Source: Flagellimonas meridianipacifica | Lineage (GTDB): Bacteria > Bacteroidota > Bacteroidia > Flavobacteriales > Flavobacteriaceae | Length of the DNA stretch: 64,000 nt | Assembly: GCF_003001695.1 (NCBI RefSeq) | Contig: NZ_PVYX01000001.1 | Span: 62,001 to 126,000 of the forward strand | Direction: 5' to 3' | Translations under genes and position numbers: made by a program | Shown: in pieces, positions 1-10,074 of the stretch | How the letters are laid out: each line of letters begins with the position of its first letter | Position numbering within the stretch: the first letter of the stretch is position 1 | Notes under the pieces: generated by a model | Told to the model about the DNA's origin: nothing | Databases searched by the model: none | Seen by the model: only the letters and a program-made list of their open reading frames with translations

Positions 1-2886
1 AATAGAAAACTAAAAATTCAGATTTTTAAGATTGAATGGCGTTGGTGGTGGAACCGTGGGTATGATAACCTATCACGATATGAAAATGCCACCGTCCATA
101 GACCTTTCCAGGAACAAACCATCAGAACTGGTTCTGACGGAAAGGGCAGTTTTAAAATCAATGTTCCTGATGAGGATGGAGGCAGGTTCCTTATTCGTGT
201 TATCGATGAGGACTCCGGTCATGCTACAGGTCGAACCGCCTATTTCTATAGGAATTGGTGGAAAAGACCTGCATCTGGAGATACGGAGAGTTCCAAAATT
301 CTGGTCTTCTCTGCTGATAAAGAGAAGTATACCCTGGGCGAAGAAGCGGTCGTCACGTTTCCTTCCGATAGAGGAGGTCGTGCTCTCCTAAGCATTGAAA
401 ACGGAACGGAAGTTTTATCCCAACAATGGATTGAGACTACAGCGCAAGAGACTCAGACTCGAATTCCCATAACCTCTGAAATGGCTCCAAACGTCTACGT
501 CCATATTTCTTTGTTGCAACCTCACGGACAAGTGAAAAACGACCTTCCCATTCGTTTGTATGGAGTAGTTCCCATAACTGTAGAAGACCCCTCAACACAC
601 TTACAACCCAAGTTGGAAATGCCATCCGTACTAAAACCGGAAAAATCATTTGAGGTGAAGGTTTCCGAAACCAATCGCAAAGCGATGACCTATTCTCTCG
701 CCATTGTGGATGAAGGCCTTTTGGATTTAACACGATTCCGAACACCAGATATTCATAGTGCATTTTATGCCAGACAAGCCTTAGGGGTTAAAACCTTTGA
801 TATTTTCGATGATGTCATGGGAGCCTACTCCATAAGTGTGGACAATATATATGCGATAGGAGGAGGTGGTTTTGCTGATGGAGCAAAGAACAGAAAAGCA
901 CAGCGTTTTAAGCCTGTGGTCAACTATCTGGGGCCCTTTACCCTAAAACCTGGTGAAAAAGCATCGCATACCATCAATATGCCCAATTATGTGGGCTCGG
1001 TACGTACCATGCTCATTGCGGGAGATGCAAATAGCGCCTATGGAAAAACCGAAGAAACCACTCCTGTTCGCAAACCACTGATGGTATTAACTTCATTGCC
1101 CAGAAAACTGTCTCCGGGCGAGAAAGTGACTATTCCGGTTACGGTATTTGCTATGGAGAAAAAGGTGAAAAATGTAAAAGTATCCGTTGAAACTGACAAG
1201 GCTCTTGAGCCCTTGGGACCAACCTCAAAAACCATTTCTTTTGACGCCGTAGGAGAACAGATTGTGAACTTTGATTTTCAGGTAAATCCCTCTCAATCCT
1301 TTCAAACTATTAGAGTAAGTGCAACTGGGGCAGGTGAAAATGCCTCGGATGAAATCGAGATTGATGTTGAAAACCCTAATCCCATCACCACGCGTAGTCA
1401 ATTGTACACCATCAACGGAAGCCAAGCGCAATCCATTCCATTGGAAGTTTTTGGAACTTCAGGGACCAATTCAGCAACTCTGGAGTTTTCTACCTTACCA
1501 CCCATGGATTTTTCCAAGCGTATGGAATATTTGGTTCGTTATCCCCACGGTTGTGTGGAACAAACCACTTCCTCTGCCTTCCCTCAATTGTTCTTGTCCG
1601 ATGTTTTGGACATCACCTTCGAAACCAAGAAAGAGATTGAAAAAAACGTCAAGGCTGCCATCAGAAGACTAAGCAGTTTTCAGACATCGAACGGCGGGTT
1701 AGGCTATTGGCCAGGGTACCACAATGCGGATGATTGGGGTACTTCCTATGCAGGTCATTTTATGTTGGAAGCCAAACAAAAAGGCTATCAACTGCCACTG
1801 ACTTTCCTAAGCAACTGGTTACGCTATCAAAAGCAAAGGGCCAGACAATGGAGCAACCAGCAAACATCCTATAATGATGATTTGAACCAGGCATATCGTT
1901 TGTACACTTTGGCTCTTGCTCAACAACCGGAACTGGCTGCAATGAACCGTCTTCGTGAAACCAGGAACTTGAGTAACGAAGCCAAGTGGAGATTGGCCGC
2001 TGCCTATGCCCTAGCTGGCAAAAAACAGGTTTCGGAAGACTTAGCCAAAACAGCTAATATCAACTTTGTATCGAACTCTTACGATTACAGAACTTATGGT
2101 TCGGTGTTTAGAAACCGAGCTATGGCCTTGGAAACCATGGTGATCATGGATGATTCCCAACAAAGGGAATTAGCGGTTTCGCTGGCCAAAAACCTATCTT
2201 CCCAACGATGGTACAGTACTCAGGAGACAGCGTATTCCTTACTTGCTATTGCCAAAATGGTTACCAAAAATGGAGGTAAGGCAGTTCACCTTTCCTATAC
2301 CCATAACGGAAAAGAAGTAGAAGTAAAGACGGATAGGGCCATTGCCCAACGTCCGCTTACCATTTCATCGGCTAGTGCAAATATTGAAGTAAAGAACATC
2401 CAAAACAATACACTTTATGTAACCCTTGTACAAAGCGGAAAACTACCTGTTGGTCAAGAACTTGAAGAACAACGGAACCTAAGATTGTCTGTTGCCTATT
2501 TGGACGCTACCGGAAATTCTATTGATGTATCCCAGTTAAGACAAGGAACTGAAATGGAAGCAAAAATCACGGTGTTCAATTCAAGCAATGACTACATCGA
2601 CAATATCGCATTGACCCAAATAGTTCCTAGCGGCTGGGAAATTGTGGACACCTCTTATGCAGGTACTTCAAGCACCAACTCCGATAAAGCGGATTATATT
2701 GATGTTCGTGATGACCGAATCCATTTTTATTTTGATTTAGGTGCAAAAAAGTCAAAAACGTTCTCGGTAAAACTGAATGCTTCCTATTTGGGGGATTATT
2801 ATCTGCCCGGGTCACAAGTTGAGGCCATGTATGACAACACCTATTATGCAAGAAACAAAGGGAAGTGGGTTTCCGTAGTACAATAA
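1..2886 (+). CDS. Alpha-2-macroglobulin family protein (5' end outside window)
   Basis: The reading frame is open from the first base, so the N-terminus lies upstream; 961 residues are visible. Bacterial alpha-2-macroglobulins are large periplasmic, usually lipid-anchored protease traps whose thioester bond captures attacking proteases. The thioester motif CVEQ is intact: the Cys codon is at 1552 (visible residue 518), in the context YPHGCVEQT. The bait/MG-like beta domains precede it, an alpha-alpha toroid follows, and a beta-rich C-terminal receptor-like domain ends the protein. Two genes downstream lies pbpC; pairing of this family with penicillin-binding protein 1C is well known and suggests joint cell-envelope defence and repair. 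No frameshift is visible. Family assignment is firm; its lipoprotein nature cannot be checked here. Confidence 0.95.
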   Translation, partial: NRKLKIQIFKIEWRWWWNRGYDNLSRYENATVHRPFQEQTIRTGSDGKGSFKINVPDEDGGRFLIRVIDEDSGHATGRTAYFYRNWWKRPASGDTESSKILVFSADKEKYTLGEEAVVTFPSDRGGRALLSIENGTEVLSQQWIETTAQETQTRIPITSEMAPNVYVHISLLQPHGQVKNDLPIRLYGVVPITVEDPSTHLQPKLEMPSVLKPEKSFEVKVSETNRKAMTYSLAIVDEGLLDLTRFRTPDIHSAFYARQALGVKTFDIFDDVMGAYSISVDNIYAIGGGGFADGAKNRKAQRFKPVVNYLGPFTLKPGEKASHTINMPNYVGSVRTMLIAGDANSAYGKTEETTPVRKPLMVLTSLPRKLSPGEKVTIPVTVFAMEKKVKNVKVSVETDKALEPLGPTSKTISFDAVGEQIVNFDFQVNPSQSFQTIRVSATGAGENASDEIEIDVENPNPITTRSQLYTINGSQAQSIPLEVFGTSGTNSATLEFSTLPPMDFSKRMEYLVRYPHGCVEQTTSSAFPQLFLSDVLDITFETKKEIEKNVKAAIRRLSSFQTSNGGLGYWPGYHNADDWGTSYAGHFMLEAKQKGYQLPLTFLSNWLRYQKQRARQWSNQQTSYNDDLNQAYRLYTLALAQQPELAAMNRLRETRNLSNEAKWRLAAAYALAGKKQVSEDLAKTANINFVSNSYDYRTYGSVFRNRAMALETMVIMDDSQQRELAVSLAKNLSSQRWYSTQETAYSLLAIAKMVTKNGGKAVHLSYTHNGKEVEVKTDRAIAQRPLTISSASANIEVKNIQNNTLYVTLVQSGKLPVGQELEEQRNLRLSVAYLDATGNSIDVSQLRQGTEMEAKITVFNSSNDYIDNIALTQIVPSGWEIVDTSYAGTSSTNSDKADYIDVRDDRIHFYFDLGAKKSKTFSVKLNASYLGDYYLPGSQVEAMYDNTYYARNKGKWVSVVQ

Positions 2887-2985
2887 CATCCTTTATGAAG
2901 GTTAAACAATTGAAAGTAATGGCGTTAATGTTTCATAATTTCTTTAGAAGGTTGATGAAGTTTCGTAATTTTTCAAAAAAATGGT

Positions 2986-3207
2986 ATGAAAATTTCAGTA
3001 ATGAGTTTAGTAGCCTTTACAACTTTGGTTTTGGTAACCTTGGTCATCATGGCGAGTATGAACTTCCCCTTCAGTTGGGTATTTTATGTAACGATTTTTG
3101 GTCAGGGTTTGGTGGTGTTTTTAGTGTATCGCGTGCTCACAGAGGATTATCACACGGAAAAAACGTTCGAACACTTTTATGAAGATTACCCTATGGACCA
3201 AGAGTAG
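2986..3207 (+). CDS. Small two-helix membrane protein between a2m and pbpC
   Basis: 73 residues. Two hydrophobic segments (about residues 5-25 and 29-48) are separated by a short polar turn and followed by an acidic, His/Tyr-containing tail. In-frame stops occur just upstream and the ATG at 2986 is the only plausible start. It lies 99 bases after the macroglobulin gene and 42 bases before pbpC, on the same strand, so it is probably cotranscribed with them. No recognised domain. A role beside the PBP1C/macroglobulin pair is only guilt by position. Confidence 0.7.
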   Translation: MKISVMSLVAFTTLVLVTLVIMASMNFPFSWVFYVTIFGQGLVVFLVYRVLTEDYHTEKTFEHFYEDYPMDQE

Positions 3208-3249
3208 TTGTAGCAACCCTTTTTCAGGGCAAATCGAACCTGTCTGCCA

Positions 3250-5619
3250 ATGAAAAGGGTGAGGTCCATACAAAGATTTCTGCTTCGGAACCCAATAAAA
3301 TCCTTAGGTTTCCTTACGGTTCTCCTGGTTTGGCTATTTTGTTTACCGAAAAAACTGTTTAAAGAGCCTACTTCCACAGTGGTTACCAGTTCTGAAGGAT
3401 TTTTACTGGGTGCACGAATTGCGGATGATGGGCAATGGCGTTTCCCCGAAGTCGATTCAATTCCCCAACGATTTAAACAAAGTGTCCTACTTTTTGAGGA
3501 TGAATACTTTTATCAACATCCAGGATTCAATCCCATTTCCATTCTCAATGCTTTGATTCACAACCTTACGAAAGAGACACGAAGAGGGGGGAGTACCATC
3601 ACCCAACAAGTGATTCGACTAAGCAGAAAAAATAAACCCAGAACCTATTTTGAAAAAGCCATTGAGTTATTTATGGCCACCCGCTTGGAATTCAAATATT
3701 CCAAGGATGAGATTTTGAGGTTATACGCTTCCAATACGCCTTATGGCGGCAATGTAGTGGGGCTGGAAACTGCCTCATGGCGCTATTTTGGCATTCCTTC
3801 CCACGAATTGAGCTGGGGCCAAGCCGCCACTCTTGCAGTTCTACCCAACGCACCTTCATTGATTTTCCCAGGTCGAAATGAATCTCGCCTATTACAGAAA
3901 AGGAACCGTTTACTGAAAAAGTTGTGGGATAAAAATCATATGGACCAAACTACTTATGAACTTGCTATTGCGGAACCTTTACCCCAAAAACCTGTACAGC
4001 TTCCAAATATTACACCCCACCTCACAGAAAGAATTAAACTGGAACATCCTGGAAAACGCATACAGACATCAATTGACATGTCTTTGCAACAACAGGTAAA
4101 TACTGTAGCAGAAAACCACCATAATCGGCTTAAAAGTAACGAGATAAACAATTTGTCCATTTTGGTTTTGGACATTGAGACCCGCCAAGTATTGAGTTAT
4201 GTGGGCAATGCGCCAACCAACAGGGACCATGGCAATTATGTGGATATTATAACCAAAAATAGGAGTACTGGCAGCACATTAAAGCCTTTTTTGTTTGCCT
4301 CTTTAATGCATGAGGGCCAATTGTTGCCCAATACTTTAGTTGAAGACGTTCCCACCGTAATAAACGGCTACCATCCAAAAAACTTCAGTAAAAAGCATAT
4401 AGGGGCCGTATCGGCCAGTAGAGCGCTTTCTCGTTCGCTCAATGTACCTGCGGTTCGTCTATTGCGCTCATATGGGCTTCAAAAGTTTTATAACAAGTTG
4501 AAAAAGATGAATTTGGGCACTATAGACAAACCCTCCTCCCACTATGGACTTGCCCTTATTTTGGGAGGTGCTGAAAGCTCACTATGGGATATTACAAAAA
4601 CCTATGCGTCAGCAGCATCTACACTTAATCATTTTGTAGATAATTCGAGCACTTATAGAACGGATGAATTTGCAGAACCTAGCTATTTGTTGAATAGCGC
4701 TGTCTCTTTTGGGGATGTTCAACGGGAAGCTCCCATTTTGGATGCTGGCGCCATTTTCCATACATTCAAATCCTTAAGGGAAGTTAACAGACCTGAAGGT
4801 GCAGAGAATTGGCAGTTTTTTGACTCGTCACAGCCTATAGCTTGGAAAACAGGAACCAGCTTCGGGTTCAAGGATGCTTGGGCAGTAGGGGTTACCCCAA
4901 AGTATGCCATAGGCGTTTGGGCCGGTAATGCTGATGGGGAAGGAAGACCTGGATTAACAGGTATTGAGGCTGCGGCTCCCATCCTATTTGATGTTTTGGA
5001 CCTGTTGCCTTATAGTGGGTGGTTTCAAGAACCGTACGATGAACTCAAATCTATCACCATTTGCAAGGAAAGTGGTTCCATTGCTTCGGTTTTTTGTGAA
5101 AACACGGAAGAGCAATTGCTTCCAAAAAACGGTCTGAAAAGTAAACCATGCCCCTATCATCAACAGCATTTTTTCAATGTTGCTGGGACGTTTCGAGTAA
5201 ATTCTGGATGTTATCCCATGGAAGATATGGTCAGCAAAACATGGTTTGTTCTTCCTCCAATAATGGAATACTACTATGCTTCATCCAATCCCAATTACAA
5301 AATCCTACCCCCCTACTTAAGTGAATGCACTTCCGAAGAAAGTCAAAGAATGGCCTTTATTTATCCTAAACCAAGTGAAGACATTCTGGTACCCAAAGAT
5401 TTAGGGAACCATTCGACCCAGGTTATATTTAAATTGGCTCATCAACAAGAAGAAACCCGAGTACATTGGTATCTAGACAGAACCTATGTAGGTTCCACAG
5501 AAGACTTCCACGAACTTATATTGGATGTTCAAACGGGTGAATATCTTCTTTCCGCCATGGACGATTATGGAAATCGAATTCAACAAAAAGTGAACATAAG
5601 GCCCGCTTCGGGAAGCTAA
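3250..5619 (+). CDS. pbpC: Penicillin-binding protein 1C (transglycosylase/transpeptidase)
   Basis: 789 residues, a normal length for PBP1C. An N-terminal signal anchor (about 17-33) is followed by a GT51 glycosyltransferase domain with the catalytic Glu in EDEYFYQH (E83) and the RGGSTITQQ motif (112-120). The transpeptidase domain carries SxxK (S342-K345), SxN (S396-N398) and KTGT (533-536), all intact. The C-terminal roughly 150 residues match the PBP1C-type tail and contain several Cys. The enzyme polymerises lipid II and cross-links peptidoglycan at the inner-membrane outer face. It is placed downstream of the alpha-2-macroglobulin gene, as in many Gram-negatives. It converges on der with one base between the stop codons. 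Confidence 0.96.
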   Translation: MKRVRSIQRFLLRNPIKSLGFLTVLLVWLFCLPKKLFKEPTSTVVTSSEGFLLGARIADDGQWRFPEVDSIPQRFKQSVLLFEDEYFYQHPGFNPISILNALIHNLTKETRRGGSTITQQVIRLSRKNKPRTYFEKAIELFMATRLEFKYSKDEILRLYASNTPYGGNVVGLETASWRYFGIPSHELSWGQAATLAVLPNAPSLIFPGRNESRLLQKRNRLLKKLWDKNHMDQTTYELAIAEPLPQKPVQLPNITPHLTERIKLEHPGKRIQTSIDMSLQQQVNTVAENHHNRLKSNEINNLSILVLDIETRQVLSYVGNAPTNRDHGNYVDIITKNRSTGSTLKPFLFASLMHEGQLLPNTLVEDVPTVINGYHPKNFSKKHIGAVSASRALSRSLNVPAVRLLRSYGLQKFYNKLKKMNLGTIDKPSSHYGLALILGGAESSLWDITKTYASAASTLNHFVDNSSTYRTDEFAEPSYLLNSAVSFGDVQREAPILDAGAIFHTFKSLREVNRPEGAENWQFFDSSQPIAWKTGTSFGFKDAWAVGVTPKYAIGVWAGNADGEGRPGLTGIEAAAPILFDVLDLLPYSGWFQEPYDELKSITICKESGSIASVFCENTEEQLLPKNGLKSKPCPYHQQHFFNVAGTFRVNSGCYPMEDMVSKTWFVLPPIMEYYYASSNPNYKILPPYLSECTSEESQRMAFIYPKPSEDILVPKDLGNHSTQVIFKLAHQQEETRVHWYLDRTYVGSTEDFHELILDVQTGEYLLSAMDDYGNRIQQKVNIRPASGS

Positions 5620-5620
5620 C

Positions 5621-6922
5621 CTATTTTTTCCGCATAAAAATGGTTATGGGTACACCTGAAAAGTCAAATTGCTCTCTTAGTTTATTCTCTAAAAATCGTT
5701 TATAGGGGTCGCGAACGTATTGGGGCAAGTTGCAAAAAAACGCAAACTGTGGGTATGGCGTAGGTAACTGGGTACAGAATTTAATCTTTACGTATTTACC
5801 TTTATAACCTGGAGGTGGTGTGTGTTCAATAATAGGCAACATCACATCGTTCAACTTACGGGTCGGGATTTTTTTGGAACGATTTTTATAGACTTCTACC
5901 GCTGTTTCAATGGCTTTGTAAATACGTTGCTTTGTCAACACCGAGATAAACAAAATGGGCACATCCGTGAAAGGTTCCATCTGCTTCTTTATTTTTTCCT
6001 GATAGTCCCTAACGGAATTGGTCTCTTTTTCCATCAAATCCCATTTATTGACCAGAACCACAATACCCTTATTGTTACGCTGAGCCAGCCAAAAAATATT
6101 CTGTACTTGGCCATCAAAACCTCGGGTAGCATCAAGAACCAATAAACAAACATCACAATGTTCAATAGCCCGTATGGAACGCATTACGGAATAGAATTCC
6201 AAATCCTCCTTGACCTTTGCTTTTCTTCGAATCCCTGCAGTATCTACCAAATTGAATTCGAACCCAAAACGATTGTAGCGTGTATCAATGCTATCTCGTG
6301 TTGTACCTGCGATATCCGTAACAATATATCGGTCCTCGCCTATCAATGCATTAATAAAAGATGATTTTCCTGCATTCGGTCTTCCTACCACGGCAAACCT
6401 TGGAAGCTCATCTTCCTCTTCCTCACTTTCGGGTAATACTTCGACCAAAGCATCCAATAATTCTCCCGTACCACTCCCGTTAATACTGGAAAGCGGATAG
6501 TACTCTCCAAGTCCTAAAGCATAGAATTCTACTGCATCCGTGGAACGTTGGGCATTGTCCACCTTGTTAACAGCAAGAAACACGGGTTTATCCACTTTTC
6601 GCAAAAGTCTGGCAACTTCCTCGTCCATCCCGGTAACCCCAGATTCAACATCCACCATAAAGATGATGGCGTCCGCTTCATCAATGGCCAATTCCACTTG
6701 CTTGTCAATTTCCTTCTCAAAAATATCATCGCTTCCTACCACATAACCGCCTGTGTCAATAATAGAAAACTCTTTTCCATTCCAATCACTCTTCCCATAA
6801 TGACGATCACGTGTAACACCACTTACCGCGTCAACAATGGCCTCTCTCCTTTGAATCAATCGATTAAAGAAAGTGGACTTACCAACATTCGGTCTACCAA
6901 CAACAGCTACAATGGCCCCCAT
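5621..6922 (-). CDS. der: Ribosome-assembly GTPase Der
   Basis: 433 residues with the diagnostic tandem GTPase domains. The first P-loop is GRPNVGKST at residues 9-17 and the second is GRPNAGKSS near residue 180; DTxG motifs follow each. A KH-like C-terminal domain ends in a basic stretch (IFMRKK). Der assists maturation of the 50S subunit in the cytoplasm. Length and architecture are typical and the gene looks intact. It is a core housekeeping gene and anchors the left part of the window as ancestral chromosome. Its start is divergent from the small membrane-protein gene at 6998, with a 75-base shared promoter region. Confidence 0.97.
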   Translation of the reverse strand: MGAIVAVVGRPNVGKSTFFNRLIQRREAIVDAVSGVTRDRHYGKSDWNGKEFSIIDTGGYVVGSDDIFEKEIDKQVELAIDEADAIIFMVDVESGVTGMDEEVARLLRKVDKPVFLAVNKVDNAQRSTDAVEFYALGLGEYYPLSSINGSGTGELLDALVEVLPESEEEEDELPRFAVVGRPNAGKSSFINALIGEDRYIVTDIAGTTRDSIDTRYNRFGFEFNLVDTAGIRRKAKVKEDLEFYSVMRSIRAIEHCDVCLLVLDATRGFDGQVQNIFWLAQRNNKGIVVLVNKWDLMEKETNSVRDYQEKIKKQMEPFTDVPILFISVLTKQRIYKAIETAVEVYKNRSKKIPTRKLNDVMLPIIEHTPPPGYKGKYVKIKFCTQLPTPYPQFAFFCNLPQYVRDPYKRFLENKLREQFDFSGVPITIFMRKK

Positions 6923-6938
6923 GCGTTTCTATTTTCGG

Positions 6939-6946
6939 CAAAAATA
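6939..6946 (-). promoter_or_regulatory. Possible der -7 box (TATTTTTG)
   Basis: On the - strand the octamer TATTTTTG fits the Bacteroidota -7 consensus TAnnTTTG and lies 17 bases before the der start codon. The -33 element is not clear, so this is a motif-only call. Confidence 0.35.
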
Positions 6947-6997
6947 CCATTATTTATAAAGAAAAAACGTTACCTTTTTTGTGCATGCCTTTGGAAT

Positions 6998-7501
6998 ATG
7001 AGCAACCTAACCAATGACATAGTACTTCGTCCGCGATTTAAAATTGATTTAATCACGGATTTGGAATCTTTGAAGAAGAATTTTGATAGGACTTCCGAGG
7101 CTCCATTCATTTTGAAACGTTTGGATGAACATATTTATCTGCGATTTCGAAAGGAACATACCAATTTTTGGTCTCCACAACTTCATCTAGAACTTACATC
7201 ATTTGAGAAAAATAAAAGTACTATACATGGAGTGTTCGGTCCCAACCCTACCCTATGGACCTTTTTCATGTTTCTTCACTTTGGCATAGGCACTCTCTTC
7301 GTGATTCTCGGCATTTTTGCATATTCGAAACATTCACTTGGCGATGATATTACCCTTTGGATAGTTGGGATGGTTTTCTTGGTTGTGCTTTGGTTTGCGC
7401 TATATGCAGTTGGAAGGTTTGGTAAATCTCAAGGTAAGGATCAAATGAAACAATTAAATACTTTCCTCGAAGATTTGATACAGGATTTTTCAAGGTCCTA
7501 A
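6998..7501 (+). CDS. Hypothetical two-helix membrane protein
   Basis: 167 residues counted from the ATG at 6998. The frame stays open leftward into der on the other strand, but that extension is antisense to a conserved gene and is rejected. The N-terminal half is soluble, mixed alpha/beta and basic, containing RLDEHIYLRFRKEHTNFWSP. Two membrane helices follow (about 92-112 and 119-140), then a charged amphipathic tail ending in DFSRS. The soluble-TM-TM-tail layout resembles small flavobacterial hypothetical proteins, but I do not recognise a named family. It converges on the gene at 7576 with a hairpin terminator between them. Confidence 0.75.
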   Translation: MSNLTNDIVLRPRFKIDLITDLESLKKNFDRTSEAPFILKRLDEHIYLRFRKEHTNFWSPQLHLELTSFEKNKSTIHGVFGPNPTLWTFFMFLHFGIGTLFVILGIFAYSKHSLGDDITLWIVGMVFLVVLWFALYAVGRFGKSQGKDQMKQLNTFLEDLIQDFSRS

Positions 7502-7509
7502 AAATCAAA

Positions 7510-7536
7510 AAGGCGTGAAAACAGGTCTCACGCCTT
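7510..7536 (-). terminator. Intrinsic terminator between convergent genes
   Basis: Perfect 9-bp arms AAGGCGTGA (7510-7518) and TCACGCCTT (7528-7536) enclose a 9-base loop. Read on the - strand the stem is followed by a T-rich run (TTTTTGATTTT), so it best terminates the choice-of-anchor gene; it may also stop the + strand gene. Confidence 0.75.
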
Positions 7537-7575
7537 CTGATAAACATTAATAAATTATGAAGCAGAAACTAAAAA

Positions 7576-9120
7576 CTAGTTGTTTTCATAAATGGTTACA
7601 GTACCGCTCACTTCATTGCTAACAATAAGCAAATCGTTTCCCGTAGGGCTATCTTCTGCTGATATAGGAAGAACACCTTCCGGACCTACGTCTCCATCAA
7701 CAAATAGCAATTGTAGAAATTCTGGGAAGCTTGGATTGGTTATGTCGTATACCATAACTTGATTGTTACGTTCCAAACCTACAAACAGAATTTGACGCTC
7801 ACCTATTTCAAGGATGCTCACTGCCTCAGGTTCGGCACCTTTGTCATCACTACGATTGTCACCGCCATTGAACGCATCTGGCGTGAGGTCCAATGTAATT
7901 TCTGCAATGTCATTTCCACTGTCGTAAACCAGCTGGCCCATTCCTGACCAAATGCTAAAGGAACGTGCCCCGTAGTTGTAGAGTTCATCAAAGTCACCAT
8001 CGCCATCAATATCACCTAGAGTTGTGGTGGATTGCAATCTTCCTAAGTTCTCATCCAATTGAAGGGTCGCAGCATCTGGAAAAGCGGTTGCATCGAACAC
8101 CAAGCCTGCCATACGTTCTTCTTCGGAAAAACCATCATAATCCCTAGCATCGCCCTCGTTGGCCGTAACTATGTAGTCCATTCCATTCACATTATAATAA
8201 GCGATGGCATCAGGTTGGTAGATTCCAAAAACAGGAACACTTCTCAATTCTTTTCTACCATCCTCATTACTAGGGTCAATTTCGTTTCCGGGAAGGGAAT
8301 AATCTTTAAATCCTAAAGGAAGAATACTTTCTATCTGCATAGTTGACAAGTTTACAACAGCAACTCCATTGTTTTCCTGAAGCGTAACCCAAGCCTTTGT
8401 ACCATCATCTGAGATGGTCAGAAACTCTGGTTCTACATCTGCTGCCAGGTCTGCGCCTGGTCCGAAAACACGAAAGCCAGCTGCTTCCAATGCGTCTTCT
8501 TGTGCATTAAATCCAGAAAAGCCTAAAGTGGTGACTTCCATGGTTTCCACCTTGATGATACTGACACTTCCTTCTGGATCAACCGTATATTCATCATTAG
8601 GCTCTCCTTCATTGGCAGTAAGGGCGTATTCTCCATTTGGAGTAAAGGCTACCATATCGGGCAGTACCCCTACTTGAGCTATACCAATTTCTTCCAAAGT
8701 TGTAGTGTCGAAGAATTCCACAAAGCCATTTTCCTGCTCATTTACGGAACTAATGGCCACTGCAAGAATACCATTACTTACGGCCACACTGTTTGGTGAA
8801 CCCGGATTAGGGCAGTTTACCGAGCCAATACGTGACGGAGAATTGACATCTGAAATATCAAATACGGTTACTTCGTCCAAAGCACCGTTGGTAACAAATA
8901 ATCTTTGAGTATCCGGGTCATACGCGGAGATTTCGGCAGAGTCTTCACCATCTACATCAAAGGTATTCACAAAGCTAAAGTCAACTGAAGTAACTGGTGC
9001 ATCATCGGTTGGTTGTTCATCATCGGTGCCACCATCACCTAAAAAGTCGTCTATTTTATCGCAGGAAAAGCAGGTTAAGATTAAAAATGTGGGGAGTAAT
9101 AGCTTAAAGTAATTCTTCAT
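7576..9120 (-). CDS. Choice-of-anchor I family lipoprotein (beta-propeller)
   Basis: 514 residues counted from the ATG at 9120; an in-frame ATG 60 bases upstream would put extra sequence before the signal peptide. The N-terminus is a lipoprotein signal (LLLPTFLILTCFSC) with the acylated Cys at about residue 20, then an acidic Asp/Glu/Thr linker. The rest repeats propeller-blade signatures such as VFDISDVNSP, FTPNGEYALTANEGEPN and TANEGDARDYDG, the hallmark of choice-of-anchor I proteins, which overlap esterase-like phytase and PhoX-type propellers. Probably surface or periplasmic; the substrate is unknown. The acidic blocks (DIDGDGDFDE) look like calcium-binding loops. Intact; single-gene transcript ending at the hairpin at 7510-7536. 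Confidence 0.88.
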   Translation of the reverse strand: MKNYFKLLLPTFLILTCFSCDKIDDFLGDGGTDDEQPTDDAPVTSVDFSFVNTFDVDGEDSAEISAYDPDTQRLFVTNGALDEVTVFDISDVNSPSRIGSVNCPNPGSPNSVAVSNGILAVAISSVNEQENGFVEFFDTTTLEEIGIAQVGVLPDMVAFTPNGEYALTANEGEPNDEYTVDPEGSVSIIKVETMEVTTLGFSGFNAQEDALEAAGFRVFGPGADLAADVEPEFLTISDDGTKAWVTLQENNGVAVVNLSTMQIESILPLGFKDYSLPGNEIDPSNEDGRKELRSVPVFGIYQPDAIAYYNVNGMDYIVTANEGDARDYDGFSEEERMAGLVFDATAFPDAATLQLDENLGRLQSTTTLGDIDGDGDFDELYNYGARSFSIWSGMGQLVYDSGNDIAEITLDLTPDAFNGGDNRSDDKGAEPEAVSILEIGERQILFVGLERNNQVMVYDITNPSFPEFLQLLFVDGDVGPEGVLPISAEDSPTGNDLLIVSNEVSGTVTIYENN

Positions 9121-9195
9121 TTTGTTTGGTTTAAATTTCCTTGGAAGGTCTAAACCGAACATGAAGTAATAGTTATTCAAATACTAAAAAAAGCT

Positions 9196-10074
9196 TTAAT
9201 TATTGTAACCAAAACGTTTCAATTGATTCGAATTGCTGCGCCAATTTTTATTTACCTTAACATAGAGTTCAATATGGACTTGTTTGCCAAAGAATTTTTC
9301 CAAATCCTTACGAGCTTCCACCCCCACTTTTTTTAGGGCACTCCCTTTGTGGCCGATAATGATTCCCTTTTGTGTATCCCTCTCTACCATAATTACCGAA
9401 CGGATTCTAATAATCTTATCATCTTCCAAAAATTCCTCAGTCTCCACTTCCACAGCATAGGGAATTTCTTTTTTGTATTGCAGTAATATTTTTTCCCGAA
9501 TGGTTTCATTGACAAAAAAGCGTTCGGGCTTATCTGTAAGTTGGTCCTTGGGATAATAAGGAGGTCCCTCTGGAAGTAATTCGAGAATACGATTAAACAC
9601 CTCTTTCACATTGAAGTTTTCCAAAGCGGAAATGGGAAATATCTCTACCTTGGGCAACAGACCCTGCCAATACTGTATTTGTTCTTCCAAATGCGCCTGA
9701 TCGGAAGTATCAATCTTATTCAATAACAACAAAACAGGAATCTTGCTATTTGAGATTTTTTTGAAGAAGTTCTCATCTTTAAGTCCTTTTTCCCCTATTT
9801 CGACCATGTAAATCAGCACATCGGCATCTTCGAATGCTGATTTTACAAAATCCATCATGGAGGATTGAAGTTCGTAAGCCGGTTTGATGATTCCTGGAGT
9901 ATCCGAGAAAACCACTTGAAAATCCTCCCCATTAACGATTCCAAAAATCCGATGTCGCGTGGTCTGAGCCTTTGAAGTAATGATGGAGAGCTTCTCCCCG
10001 ACCATGGCATTCATAAAGGTTGATTTCCCAACATTTGGGTTTCCAATTATGTTTACAAATCCGGATTTATGCAC
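9196..10074 (-). CDS. era: Ribosome-assembly GTPase Era
   Basis: 292 residues, standard for Era. P-loop GNPNVGKST at residues 11-19, a G2 Thr in QTTRH, DTPG, and NKID for base recognition, then a C-terminal KH domain with the GIIIGHKGSALKKVG loop that binds the 3' end of 16S rRNA. The start codon is GTG, and it overlaps the last bases of the upstream symporter gene by 8 nt, so translation is probably coupled. Cytoplasmic, needed for 30S maturation. Intact. Confidence 0.96.
   Translation of the reverse strand: MHKSGFVNIIGNPNVGKSTFMNAMVGEKLSIITSKAQTTRHRIFGIVNGEDFQVVFSDTPGIIKPAYELQSSMMDFVKSAFEDADVLIYMVEIGEKGLKDENFFKKISNSKIPVLLLLNKIDTSDQAHLEEQIQYWQGLLPKVEIFPISALENFNVKEVFNRILELLPEGPPYYPKDQLTDKPERFFVNETIREKILLQYKKEIPYAVEVETEEFLEDDKIIRIRSVIMVERDTQKGIIIGHKGSALKKVGVEARKDLEKFFGKQVHIELYVKVNKNWRSNSNQLKRFGYNN

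Noticed and set aside
6548-6997. The membrane-protein gene could start at 6548 with 317 residues.
   Set aside because: That extension lies antisense to the conserved der gene and has no signal or family resemblance; the ATG at 6998 in the intergenic region is used.
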